A stretch of 64,000 nucleotides of DNA, from positions 15,231,508 through 15,295,507 of the forward strand of contig CP154956.1 in NCBI GenBank assembly GCA_039621445.1. The letters are read 5' to 3'. Positions 32,073 through 42,384 of the stretch are shown piece by piece. The notes beneath the pieces were generated by a model. That model ran no database searches. It was not told where the DNA came from and saw only the letters and a program-made list of their open reading frames with translations. Every line of letters begins with the position of its first letter. Position 1 is the stretch's first letter. The DNA is from Euglena gracilis (Eukaryota; Euglenida; Euglenophyceae; Euglenales). The position numbers were made by a program, and so were the translations under genes.

Positions 32073-32340
32073 TACTGCATAGCGTTGCGACAGCCCTCGC
32101 ACATCCACCCAAATCTGGGTGGATGTTGGAGATCCACACACTTCCAGTGCCACCAAACACTTCACAGGGAAACGCACTTCACAGGGAACACCTCGATAAT
32201 CTCGGCGTTTGCAGGGATTTTTCTGTCAACCGGCAAAGAACCTCCGCACGCAACCCAGTTCGAAAACGAGGAGGTTCCAGGGCTGGTTTTCCAACAGATT
32301 CTTGGAATTGAATTGTGTCGACACTGACAACAATTCAGCT

Positions 32341-32884
32341 TCAGACAAAAATCCCAGATTCCTCTTTTTGATCAGCTATGATGGCCTTGTGTGCGCGTTC
32401 TTGCTTCAAAGCGGGTGGGATGAATTCATTCAGCAAAGGAAATTGCCGGGGTGGGATCCTTTCGTTGTACACTCGCATCAAGGCGTTTACATAATTTCGC
32501 CAAGGTTCGGCCGACGTCTCTCGCACTGACACATTCTGTTCCTCACGTTGTTTGTTGCAAGCCTCAATGGCTTCCTGCTCATCAAACAAAAAACACGACG
32601 TCCCCACTCACGCAAACACTCATCAATTGATGAGTATTTCACACCCAGTTGATCGCAAACATCAACGAAGGACAAAAATGAGCCAAACTAGCTCGCTGCA
32701 CGTTCTGAGAACCAGGCGTTTTTTTTGGGCGGAGGCGTGAAAAGTGGGCCGTTAACAGGGTCCTCGGGATCTTTTTTTTTTTCACCACAGCAGCAGCTTT
32801 TTGCATCTCAGCAACAAAAAACTCCAGGGATGGAGGGGCTTTCAGACTGGCCTCCCACACGAGGTTTTGCTGCTTGCCCATCAA
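32341..32884 (-). pseudogene. Degenerate reading frame, unknown protein
   Basis: Minus-strand segments in different frames read in order: MGKQQNLVWEASLKAPPSLE and FVAEMQKAAAVVKKKK, then FVDVCDQLGVKYSSIDECLR, then FDEQEAIEACNKQREEQNV, SAEPWRNYVNALMRVYNER and IPPALKQERAHKAIIADQKE, ending at a stop near 32,341. The breaks fall at A and T homopolymers (for example after VVKKKK), which suggests small indels rather than introns. The protein would be charged and helical. I do not recognise it; a decayed mobile-element protein is plausible. Confidence 0.4.
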
Positions 32885-33090
32885 GACAATCCATCAAAAA
32901 ATAAAGAATCCAAATTTCACTTTTCACTGGACCAATTTCATCACATCACTCATTTTGACATTAACGGATTTTAGCAGGGGCGCCGTTACAATGAAACAAT
33001 TTTTTTGCGCGAATCACATGGACTTGAACACGGTTTTCACTACTGGTGTAAATACATCGTGGACTCTCAACATAGTTTCATCATTGTTTT

Positions 33091-33177
33091 GTGTTCTGAT
33101 CCCGCTTTTTCACCAGGAAAACCTGGGCGCCTTCGGCGCCCCCGGTTTTCCTGGTAAAAAAAGCGGGATCAGAACAC
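33091..33177. repeat. 87-bp near-perfect palindrome centred on GGCGCCTTCGGCGCC
   Basis: GTGTTCTGATCCCGCTTTTT pairs with the inverted sequence at 33,158-33,177. The central hairpin is at 33,126-33,140. Confidence 0.85.
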
Positions 33178-33347
33178 GAAACACCTTATAAAAACCTTTC
33201 TTTTCACCAGCTTTTTTTGCTAGAGGCTGGTGTAACCGACAGACAACCCTCCTGGGCAGGTCGGAAGTGACTGACTGGGGTTGGGGTCCAAAATTGAAGA
33301 CAACTGGATTCAAATGTCACCGGGCTGAATTTCATGTCTCCTGGTAC

Positions 33348-33450
33348 CACAAAGATCCAGAAACATGCTTCCCTGATATTTCTTGATTTCATCTTCGTCC
33401 AGCTCAAAGATCGTCTCTTGGAGGATTTCGAGGCTCACATCAAGAGGAGG
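33348..33450 (-). CDS. Candidate exon, unknown protein
   Basis: The minus strand reads VSLEILQETIFELDEDEIKK and YQGSMFLDLC and reaches a possible donor TTTGTG|gtacca. Upstream in the same frame is NANKEIVTLKAMAMG. It may be the 5' neighbour of the degenerate frame at 32.34-32.88 kb. Function unknown. Confidence 0.3.
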
Positions 33451-33724
33451 GATTGGATGCAAAGGAGAGTGCGTATGTCTCTGGCACCCCATAGCCATGG
33501 CCTTGAGCGTCACAATTTCTTTGTTTGCATTTTGTTCGCGTGGAAAAAGTTGATTTGTCTGGTTACACAGCTTCTTTTCCACTACATTTCTTGAATCACC
33601 AACAGACCTCAATTGAATTGACCAACATACCCTCAATTATCAATGTTTTAAACTCCATGCGGCCGCAGAGGAGCAGGGAACATCTTGGGACGGGGACGTG
33701 GCACTCATCATAATATCAATCATA

Positions 33725-34545
33725 ATATCAATTTATTTTTCAGGCATACCACCTGTCTCATCCAGACCTCAGGATTCGCAGAACCTACCCCCCATCTGGA
33801 TGGAAAAAGTCTTCGGTGCTTTGCTCCAATGTGGACGCGAGGCTTTTGAAATTGTTTTTTGCAAGTTTGTTTCAAAAATCATTTTGCAGGATTTTTTTTG
33901 CCGTCATCCAGTGGCATTTATTTGAATTGGTCGACCCTCCCCACCATCGAGTGGGGGGGGTGGTCGACCCCCACCCCACCCCCACCCTGGCTGTTCGGCC
34001 TATTCCCGTTCTGCCCTGGCTGGAACCCCCCACCCTACCCCCCCTCCCCCGGGTCCAGGAAACACAGTCCCCCATGGTTGGTTTGGGAGCCTGGGGTTAG
34101 CCCCCCCCCCCTTGTCGTACGACCGGCTACCTGCAACCTGCGACCAGGGGGGTGGTCGTTACAGTGGGGTGGTCGTACGACAAGGGGGGGGAGAGGCCTG
34201 GCCCCGGTGGCCCGGCCCGCACGGGCCCAAAAGCGGTCCGGAGGGGCCGGGGGCGTGTGGTATGTTTCCAAGCCATGTGGGGGTCCCCCATCGTTGGGTC
34301 ATCCGGTCCGGGGGGGGGGGTCCGTGCTGTTCTCCATCGGTTTTCGGAAAAATTGATTTTTGACCCTGCAAGGCCCTGAAAAGCGCAGCAGTCCTCAAAT
34401 TTGGGGTCCAACCCCCAGTGGCACCCACCTACGTGTGCAGACGGGGACCCATGCCATCCAACAGAGGGACCCCTGTGCCCGTGGAGAGTTTCACGTCCTT
34501 ATTTTGCACCTTTGGTAGTAGAAGTTAGGTGCCAACATTTCGGTC
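33725..34545. other. No confirmed gene; acceptor-like site at 33,741 and CTGCAACCTGCGACC palindrome
   Basis: A TTTATTTTTCAG acceptor-like site at about 33,730-33,741 is followed by open frames of ambiguous quality. Positions 34,098-34,192 hold TTGTCGTACGACC and its inverted copy around CTGCAACCTGCGACCAGG, related to 1,556-1,690. Positions 34,195-34,330 are GC-rich without a convincing frame. Confidence 0.45.
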
Positions 34546-35045
34546 AGGAATGCTAATGCTGGTATTAATACTCACATTATTAATACGCATACAAACACTG
34601 ATACTAATACTAATATTAATACTAATACTAATACTAATACTAATACTAATATTAATACTTACACTAATACAAATACTAATACCAATGCTAATACTGATAC
34701 TAATATTAATACTTATACTAATGCTAATGCTAATACTAATATTAGTACTAAAATTAATACTAATACTAATATTAATATTAATACTAATGCTAATACTAAT
34801 ACTAATACTAATACTAATACTAATGCTGATATTAATACTAATACTAATACTAATGCTAATGCTTATTTTTATTAATGCTTATTATTATTAATATTAGTAC
34901 TAATACAAATACTAATACTAATATTAATTCTAATACTAATACTAATACTAATATTAATACCAATTCCAATACCAATACCAATACAAATACAAATACCAAC
35001 ACTAATACGAATATTTATACACTATTGATATTAATAACGATGATG
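34546..35045. repeat. TAATAC / TAATATTAA hexamer-type satellite
   Basis: About 500 bp of ACTAATACTAAT units with TATTAATACT variants. All frames stay open and would read repeated I and L, or N and T; this is an artefact. It lies just upstream of the terminal exon at 35,145 and would be intronic if that gene extends leftward. Confidence 0.95.
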
Positions 35046-35144
35046 ATGATGAACAAAATTTACAAATAATTGCATCAACAAAGTTGACAAGTTTATGAAC
35101 CCCCAAAACCCAACCCCAGCCGATGCATATTCCGCCATTTGCAG

Positions 35145-35299
35145 ATTATTTTGCCAACGGTGGCCCGGGGTATCAAACGTTTGCCTCGGAGCGGCACACC
35201 CTGGAGCAGCAGGGGGTGTGGAAGGCGGGGACCCCGATCCCCTTCCCCAAGAGCGACTACAATGATGACGGCCCAGTGGAGAAGGGCCCATATTATTAA
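35145..35299 (+). CDS. Terminal exon, unknown conserved-looking protein
   Basis: An acceptor (tattccgccatttgcag) is followed by two codon-completing bases and 50 codons plus a TAA stop. The peptide includes YFANGGPGYQTFASERHTLE, QQGVWKAGTPIPFPKSDYND and DGPVEKGPYY. It is GC-rich at third positions with dense aromatic and glycine content, so it is very likely real coding sequence and the C-terminus of a protein. Upstream exons would lie left of the TAATAC satellite and were not identified. The family is not recognised. Confidence 0.62.
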
Positions 35300-36348
35300 C
35301 CCACCCAACCTTCACGTGACGCACCGCATCACTCTCACCATGGAGTCGGAACCATGCATTTGGTTGCATTCGCTGGAAAGATGATTGCTCGCCTCCCCTT
35401 GCCCACCAACCGCCCCTGTGCACCCCCGGTCCCCGGTGGGGGTTGCAGGTCAGGGGTGTGTACGACTCCCTCGTTGCGGGTGAACTCAGAAAAGCAGACC
35501 GAGTGAGCACCCCAGAGGGGGGTTTCCTCTATTTTCGGTGCAGAGTGCAGAAAATTTTTTTTCGACTCCAACATTGACCCCCAAAACTAGGACCCGAGCC
35601 CTGTGGATGGGTGGGTGCCGACCCCCCATGCGCGCGGCCCATCGGAATTTGGTGCAAAGTGAGTTTTTTTGGCACCTCGTCATAGGATCACTCCCTGGTC
35701 GGGGTTGCAAGCCAGGAGGGGATACGTACTGCCACCCCACCAGTTGGGGGTTGTAGGAACCCGGTCGGTGGGCGGGGGTGGGGGGGTTGATGGTTGGAAA
35801 AGGGAAGCGGAATAAACCAGAATAACCAGAATAAAACTTTCAGCAAAATTTATGGAAGATTCAAGATGAAATGGAAGCCAGTGAAACCATTTCTTTTGAT
35901 GAACCATTATTCGTATTTCAACCTCTCAGTTTTGGCAAATTTTGTGGCCAAAATTTGCAATGTTGCTCTTTGAGTTTTTTTGCCGGCAATTTCCATATTT
36001 TTTGTTATTGTCCCAAAATCACAAATGATGTTTTGGTTTTTGTTGAAAAAAATATTATGTATTCTAAAAATAACGAATCCTGCAGGAAATTTTTGGTCAC
36101 CTCCTAACGAGTCCGGAGTATTTCAGAAATCAATAATACTCCGGGATGACTGGAGTGAACTCCGGAATATGCCGCGACAAACTCCTCATATTTTTTTCCT
36201 CTCACATTGCAGCAGGCACTCCTCAGCGAGAGGCCTGGAAAACCACCCAAAGAAGAGGGAAACATTTTGGATATTTATTTATATTGCATATTTATTTATG
36301 CTGTCTGTCCACCTTTTTCCAGCCAGCAGCCCCTTCCTTTCCGCGGAA
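35300..36348. other. No gene seen between terminal exon and DIRS element A
   Basis: It includes GGGGTTGCAGGTCAGG and GGGGTTGCAAGCCAGG, two related segments at about 35,440 and 35,702, and AT-rich DNA from 35,810 to 36,340. No protein-like frame was found. Confidence 0.5.
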
Positions 36349-36404
36349 GAGTACTCCCGGGAAGTCTGACCAGGGAGGAAATGACCATGAGGGCGGAGCA
36401 CAAG

Positions 36405-36485
36405 AGGGGGGTGAGATCCTGCTTTGTGTGCCGGCTGTTTTGTTGTTTGTGTTCTTTTGGCGGGGTGCTTCTTACTGCGAATTTG
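36405..36485. repeat. Left inverted terminal repeat of DIRS element A
   Basis: GGTGAGATCCTGCTTTGTGT through GTGCTTCTTACTGC is repeated inverted at 40,893-40,972 with a few differences. Confidence 0.85.
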
Positions 36486-36604
36486 GTGCTCTCCAACACC
36501 GACTTGGCGAAGGTGAACCGCAGGGGCCCCCCGGCCTGTGTGTGTGTGGGCGTTTCTGCCCCCCCCTGAGGATGATGCTTTCCTTTTCCGGGTGGGTTGG
36601 GTGG

Positions 36605-36712
36605 GCTCACCCCCCTCTTGTGCTCTGCCCTTATGGTCATTTCCTCCCTGGTCAGACTTCCCGGGAGTACTCGACCATTCGGGCTTCGCACACTCTGGGG
36701 GTGAGACTTTGT
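36605..36712. repeat. Internal complementary region of DIRS element A
   Basis: Positions 36,605-36,676 are the inverted copy of 36,349-36,412. They continue directly into CCATTCGGGCTTCGCACAC, which is the inverted right end at 40,970-40,995. Confidence 0.82.
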
Positions 36713-37583
36713 GCACGACCCCTTTTTCAAATTTTTTCGTTGCTGAATCCACCGCCCCCAATCGTAAGTAATGGGCTGAAAAGGCTGTGGCATTTTTCCA
36801 CTGACCAAGTTCACACACCTCCTCACTGGACAATCCCAACTTTTTATACAACAAAACTCCTGCCCCCCTTGTGCTGTGGGCTTTCCAGTGGGAAATGGGA
36901 ATGCCAAAGGTGTGCAACAACTCCTTTGTCAAAGAGTTGATTCTGTTGGAGGTCAAGGGTTTTTTGCCATCCAAACTCCACAAAAGAGGGGCACCCTTGG
37001 GGATGAAAGATGTTCTTCCAACATATTCTCTCATCAAATGATATGGACTCAAAGATGGAATTGAATCAATCTTCAACACTTGCTCCCACTTTGGTAAAGG
37101 CCAACCCTTTCTCCTGACCAAAATGAAAATTTTTTCCCCCACCACTGAAATGGTCCTCTGAGTTCTGGCCAAGTCCACCCCCAAAAGTCTGAAAGACAAA
37201 ATGATTCTCCATCTCAATTCCATGATGGACATGTCAGAAATTTTTGTGTTGCTCTGCAATTTTTTCAAAATGGGCAGGGGGTCCCAAAAAACAGCATACC
37301 TCTGCACTGAACGATTCCATTCCTTTTTCACTTTTGCCAGTAGAGGATGAAATCTGATGGACTCCAACCCAGGTAAGTATTGCAGTGAGGCATACGCACA
37401 TCGAGCATCAGCTTGTGACAGTTTGTGTAGGTCCAAAAGGGCAGTGGCCAGCTCCATCCTGGAGACTTGCAAGGGCTCCAATCCATTCTGTTGTAGAATT
37501 ACAAATAGCTTTCTGAATGCACTGTCATAACGCTTCAGGGGTCCCAAACTCCTCAGGACATTTTCAATGTCTTGATGTGACAT
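36700..37583 (-). CDS. Tyrosine recombinase of DIRS element A
   Basis: From the ATG at 37,583 (MSHQDIENVLRSLG) the frame is open through the catalytic core and on past the element end to a stop at 36,279. Motifs are the first arginine in GVDLARTQRTIS, the H-x-x-R box in HSTRGAGV, and the C-terminal LGQWKNATAFSAHYLRL, whose Tyr would be the nucleophile. The N-terminal part (residues about 1-130) resembles a SAM-like core-binding region. It overlaps the end of the upstream methyltransferase frame by 20 nt in another frame. The enzyme would integrate circular DIRS DNA without target duplication. The lysine and second histidine positions were not pinned down. The tail beyond the Tyr (after about 36,700) reads through the terminal repeats and is probably not functional. 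Confidence 0.85.
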
Positions 37584-38690
37584 TTTTTTGCTGTTCCAAA
37601 AGGAACCAGGTACCACTGTGCAAGCCAGGGGCCACTTTGGCTTTGGCATTGATTGCCCCCAAACAATTGCTGAACATGCCTTCCCTGGGGGGTAAAACCA
37701 ACATTCTTGTCCCTGGTTTGGACATTTTGATTAATAGGGGCCACCATGGACTCGAAACCCACATGGGTGTCACCAAAAGACATATCACCTGTTTTTTCAG
37801 TCTCAGTCTGATGAGCCAGGGAAAAATTACTTTCCATGGGGGGTTGGCATAAACATCTTGTGCTGAAGTCAGGTCGCATTTCAATGCATCCACCAGAAAA
37901 GCCTGGTGGTGGGGCCATCTGGCCACAAATTTTTGGAATTTTGCATTTCCTGGAGATGCAAACATGTCTGTGTCTGGAGCAATGTCTTTTCTGAAAAACC
38001 TCAAAATTTTTGTGAACAGGTTTGGGCACAGGGTATAATCCCCCCTGTCTTGATCCCATCTTGTGAGGGGATCTGCCAACATTGCTGCTGAAGGAACCCA
38101 CTGGACTTGCAGTTGAACCTGGTTTTCCCAACACCAATGAAACAGGGGTTCCAAAATCTGATTGAGATGCTGTTTTCTTCCCCCCCATTTGGTGAGATAA
38201 CTTAATGCTACTTGATTGTCCACATTTAACAGCACTGTTTCTCCAGGCTGGGCAAACGCTTTTACTGTCTGAACTGCAGCCATCAGCTCTTTCACATTTA
38301 TATGTAAACAATTTTTCTCCCTCCAAAATTCTTGGATGATTTGATTTTGGGATGAGTCCACTCCCCCCCATGCCCAGGTGGAGGAGTCTGAATGGAGCAC
38401 CCTTTTTGCCTGTTGTAGGAAAGGCCTGCCCAGGCCTGGCTGCAAGTATGCCTTCAGCACTTTGATTTCCCCTTTCAGCCTTTCTGGAATGTTGATGCAA
38501 AAATCCCAGCCCTTTTCTTGGTGCATCTGGCTGAACTTTAAAAGTTCCTGGGTTACCAGTCTTAAAAGTGGCAGAGCAGGGAGGTAACTTCTGACTTGTC
38601 CCTGAATACTGGCTATCTTTCTGCAACTCAGTTTTTGGGCCATCACCACCTTGCCCAGTTCCTTTCTGATAGTCTTTAATTTGTGTGGGG
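37564..38690 (-). CDS. RNase H and methyltransferase-like domains of DIRS element A
   Basis: The open stretch contains RKIASIQGQVRSYLPAL (RT connection), then RNase H residues in HSDSSTWAWGG (Asp), HINVKELMAAVQTVKAF (Glu), LLNVDNQVALSYL (Asp) and MLADPLTRW (final Asp). It is followed by DTDMFASPGNAKFQKFVARW and VDALKCDLTSAQDVYANPPW, the last four residues matching the [DN]PP[WY] motif of the methyltransferase-like domain found behind RNase H in DIRS elements. It ends at a stop at 37,564. The upstream RT lies in a different frame, so this part could only be made by frameshifting or is dead. Confidence 0.82.
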
Positions 38691-39430
38691 GCACCTCTGA
38701 CCTTTTTTCAAGTCTATGATGAACCCCAAATGGTGTAGCCTTTGTGTGGGAGTAAACACAGTCTTTTTCTGGCTGACCTTGAACCCAGCCTCCCCCAATG
38801 TGTCCAGCATTTGCAGCAAATGTTTTTTCACCAAATTTTTTGTTGAACCAAACAGAATGATGTCGTCCAAATAGACGAACACCTGCATTCCCTTTGACCT
38901 CCACAGTTTTAGCAGAACTTTCATTAGTGACATGAACAATTTTGGGAGGGTGCTCAGGCCAAAACAGGCCCCCTGAAACTCCCACAGGTCTGATCCCACT
39001 TGAATTCTGACAAACCTTTTGAAATCTTTTTTCCAGCCCCAGATGAAAGCATGCATCTTTCAAGTCCAGTTTGACTGCCCAATCCCCTTTTTTCAGAGTG
39101 GGGAAAATTGTGGACATATTTTCCAAAGTGAACTTTTCTGGCCAGCAGAATTGATTTAGATCTCGACAATCTGTGATGAGTCGATGCTTGACCCCCTCCC
39201 CTTCTGGTTTGGACACACAAACCATGGCACTAGGTGGGCAGTGTCTTGGGCATTTTGCAACTTTCTGGTTGCCCCACTTTATTGGTAATCCCTTAGGATT
39301 TTGGAGGCCAGGCTGATTTCCTGTTCTGACTTTTGCTGCTGTCTTGTTGACAGACACCTGGGTAGGGGTTGGTCTGGCTGCACCCCTGTTTGAATTAGTG
39401 CTACTACACACTGATTTGCATTCCCCTGCC
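38690..39430 (-). pseudogene. Reverse transcriptase of DIRS element A, frameshifted
   Basis: RT landmarks occur in two alternating frames. ALIQTGVQPDQPLP and SLASKILRDYQ are in one; HRLITDCRDLNQF and DWAVKLDLKDACFHL (motif A) are in the other; then WEFQGACFGLSTLPKLFMSL and VFVYLDDIILFGST (motif C, YLDD, about 38,860-38,900) are back in the first. The breaks fall near 39,285, near 39,045 and near 38,690. At least three frame changes within one domain indicate decay rather than a programmed shift. All catalytic Asp residues are still encoded. Confidence 0.8.
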
Positions 39431-40851
39431 ACCATGGCAGACATTTCCTTAGTCTCTGAAACAAGGGCACCCCCAGCCATGCCCTTTCTTTGAAATCCAG
39501 GCCCTGAATGATTCCTTTCTCCCATTCCTCTGGTAGGGAGTTTGTTGTGGGCCAGTTCACTGTCTCCTGGAGCCCTTGCCAGACTGGGGATGGCCTCAGA
39601 GCAGGGATCAGCAGGGGGATTACTTCTTCCATGGAGCTCATCTGGGGGTGCTCTCCCCCACTCCCTTGATGGTCTGGCCTTGATGGCTTCACCCCTTCTT
39701 GGGGTCTTTGATGCTTCATGCTTTGCCCTTGCCTTTCCTGGGGACATGAGTGGGGAGGTGGAAGATTCAGTAGAGGATCCATACCCCTTCTGCCATCCTG
39801 GGCTCTTCCACAGGCTGCCATAGCCTCTTCCTCTCCCAGACTTGAATTGGCTGCCATAGCCTTTGCCTTTGCCAAACCTGAACTTAAAACCTTTGTTTCC
39901 TGTGGGAATGGGAAAATGAGACATAGAATGTCTGGAGAAAGCTGTTGCCAAGCCTGCTTGATTCAGAGCCCATTGGGCTTTGTCAACAGCCAAATCTTCT
40001 TTGGAGAACAACCCGTTGTTTGTACTTGGGATGGCCCCTGGAATGCTGCACTTCTTCCTCTCCCTCAGCAGCGTCTGCTCCAGCTCTGCCACAGCAAAAA
40101 ACAATTGTTGAGCCAATATTTGATAGTCTGTCTCCACACTGCCATACAGGCAGGCCACCAGTCTTTCCAGGTGTAACAGCTTTTGTTGCCATGCCTTCAA
40201 TTGCTTGTCCCAGACCCCTTTACCGTCCTGGTTGTGGTCATTATCCTCTGCTCGCATTTTTAACCCCTGGTACCTGGGCAGCTCTCCCAGGACCAACTTC
40301 CAGGGGAGTCTCACTCCCTTTTCGACGTGCCGAAGGCACGCTGCCAGCTCTGGCGCCAGTGGCTCCAGTTCCTCCTGCCAGGGGAGCCGTTCTTCCTCGT
40401 CGTCGTTGTCGTTGTCCTCCTCGTCTTCTCCGTCCTCCTCCATCGCGGACCGCTCCGCTTTCGGCGTCATCCCCTTGTCTTTCTTCGAACTCTTCTCCAG
40501 CCAACGCTCAGCCAGCTTGAACGCCACGTCCGCCGCTGTCTGTCCCAAGTCTATCAGGGGTACCTCCACGCTTCCTGCTAACGCCACCGAGTACAAGAAA
40601 GATTTCCTGTAGTCGCCGACTTGGCTGGAGACCATCGCCACCTGGGTCAACTCATGGACCTTCTTTGCGCACTTCGTGGTGTGCCATCCGCCTCCAAGCC
40701 AGTTTTGGCCGGCCGCGATGACGCTCACGAGGGATTCCGGGGACGATTCCGCCAGTAGTTTCGCCACGTTGCCCTCGTTGAAGAACAATTCTGCCCACGC
40801 GTTGTTGAACACGTTCTCGTCTTCTGATGTTAATTTTTCGTACGTTGCCAT
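39430..40851 (-). CDS. Gag-like region of DIRS element A
   Basis: A long open frame starts at ATG 40,851 (MATYEKLTSEDENVFNNAW). It has an acidic stretch (EEDGEDEEDNDNDDEEE) near residue 145, a helical middle (LAQQLFFAVAELEQTLL) and a Gly/Tyr/Ser-rich part with GKGYGS, GRGYGS and QKGYGS near residue 340. A Gag role is inferred from position upstream of RT and from the low-complexity nucleic-acid-binding style. The frame runs on past 39,430, but by then the conserved sequence has moved to another frame. Confidence 0.68.
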
Positions 40852-40892
40852 TCTGATTGTCGAAGGACGTTAATATCCGCCAACTCCGGCAC

Positions 40893-40972
40893 CAAAAAGC
40901 AGTAAGAAGCATCCAGCCAAAAGAACACAAACAACAAAACAGCCAGCACACAAAGCAGGATCTCACCCCCCA
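40893..40972. repeat. Right inverted terminal repeat of DIRS element A
   Basis: Inverted partner of 36,405-36,485; it contains GCAGTAAGAAGCATCCAGCC and GCAGGATCTCACC. Confidence 0.85.
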
Positions 40973-40995
40973 GAGTGTGCGAAGCCCGAATGGTC

Positions 40996-41878
40996 CTGGG
41001 TGGATTTGCGTGGGTGTCCGAAAAATGGCAACCTCCTTCTCATAAAAAAACTGCCTGCCCGCCCCGGCTCCGGCGGAGCATGGAAATCGCCTGCTCATCC
41101 TCCCCATGGTTTGGGGCTTCGCGGGTGGCGCAAGAGTATAGTGGTCAAATCGAAAAAAGCGCTCGCATATCTTTCTGAACTAAAAGCAAGGGGAAGTGGG
41201 GCCCCTAATTTTTTTGGAACAACAAGTACTACAAACCCTAATGAGCTGAACAGCCATCGCAGCAAAAAAATAGATTTCTTTTGGAAGAAAGAAAGGTTTG
41301 CAAAATTATCACCGAAAAGTAACGTACCCCTGGGGGTTTGTTGTTCCAAAGCGGGTTTCATCTTGGAAACGGTGGATTTTTCTGAATGAATATCTGAAGA
41401 ATCTTTCGAGTCTCACTGACAGTCTCACTTAAGACATCTTCCGCGCTCACGGCGTCAAGCGCCACACTTTCTTCTGCCGTTTTCGTCTTGGCGGCTGGCA
41501 AACCTATTCTGCAGAATGCCCCTGAATGTTGTGCTAAAATTAAATTGTGCAAAAGACAAATCTGTTCATGACTATTCCTTTTGGGCATGAACGATATATC
41601 GAATGAACAATCGACCCCCCCCAAAATAACACCCCCCCAAATAACACCCCCCCCAAATAACACCCCCCCCCCAAATACACCCCCCCCTTCGGGGGTCGAT
41701 TTCCGCCGCCCAAATAACGCCCCCCCTGTTTCCCTTTGGTTTTCCATGTAAAAATAACACCCCCCAAATACCCCCCCCCCCTGGGGCCCCAGTTTTGGGT
41801 GCCCAAATAACACACCGGGGGGTGTGTGCTAATTGGGGGAGGTTTACTTGAACGGACTTGTTGTCCCCCGGGAATCGG
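40996..41878. other. Spacer between the two DIRS elements; CCCCCCAAATAACA repeats at 41,620-41,820
   Basis: Positions 41,618-41,820 hold about ten copies of AAATAACACCCCCCC-type units with variants. The rest has no recognised feature. Confidence 0.6.
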
Positions 41879-42249
41879 ACTCCCACGACAGAGGAAGGGG
41901 GAGGAAGGGACCAAGAGGGCGAAGCACAAGAAGATGGTGAGGTCCTGCTTTCCTTGCCGGCTGTTCTGTTCTGGTGTGTTTGTGCGTGCGCGGGGGGTGC
42001 TTCTTACTGCGCCTTTGTTGCCGGAGTTGGCGATGATGAGGCCGCGTCCGACACCTTGGCGAAGCTGAACCGCCGTAGCTCCGCCCCCCCCCCCCCTCTC
42101 CCATGGTCGCTTGGTGCCCCCCCCCCCTGATGGGGATGGTGGTCTCTTTCTGTGTGTCTGGGTGGGTGGCTGGGGTTGCTTGGTTGGGGGTCCACTTTCT
42201 GGTTGGGATGTCTTTCTTTTTCTACTGATTTTTTGGGTGGGAGGGTTGG

Positions 42250-42350
42250 GCTCACCATCTTCTTGTGCTTCGCCCTCTTGGTCCCTTCCTCCCCCTTCCT
42301 CTGTCGTGGGAGTTTGAGACCATTCGGGCTCCGCACTGCGAGATGGTGAG
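42250..42350. repeat. Internal complementary region of DIRS element B
   Basis: Positions 42,250-42,315 are the inverted copy of 41,879-41,945; 42,319-42,350 is the inverted right terminus. Confidence 0.8.
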
Positions 42351-42384
42351 GTACTGTGCACCCCCCTTTGAGCCATAATTGTTT

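Larger units (their letters stand above)
36349..40995 (-). mobile_element. DIRS-like tyrosine-recombinase retrotransposon, element A
   Basis: On the minus strand the order is Gag-like region, RT, RNase H, methyltransferase-like domain and tyrosine recombinase. Inverted terminal repeats lie at about 36,405-36,485 and 40,893-40,972. An internal complementary region at 36,605-36,712 joins the complement of the left end (CGGGAGTACTC) to the right end (GACCATTCGGGC), which is the hallmark of DIRS1-type elements and their circular intermediates. These two joins place the termini at 36,349 and 40,995. As expected for DIRS elements, no target duplication is seen. The RT region is frameshifted while the recombinase frame is open, so the copy is not autonomous but could retain recombinase. 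Confidence 0.9.

Noticed and set aside
34529-35069. Open frames of repeated Ile/Leu and Asn/Thr
   Set aside because: Artefact of the TAATAC satellite; no splice sites or non-repeat coding sequence attached.
38954-39220. Separate small protein on the minus strand within DIRS element A
   Set aside because: Out-of-frame shadow of the RT region; the conserved RT motifs lie in the other two frames.
41095-41180. tRNA gene around GGTGGCGCAAGAGTATAGTGG
   Set aside because: An apparent A-box-like stretch but no B box at the proper distance and no cloverleaf.
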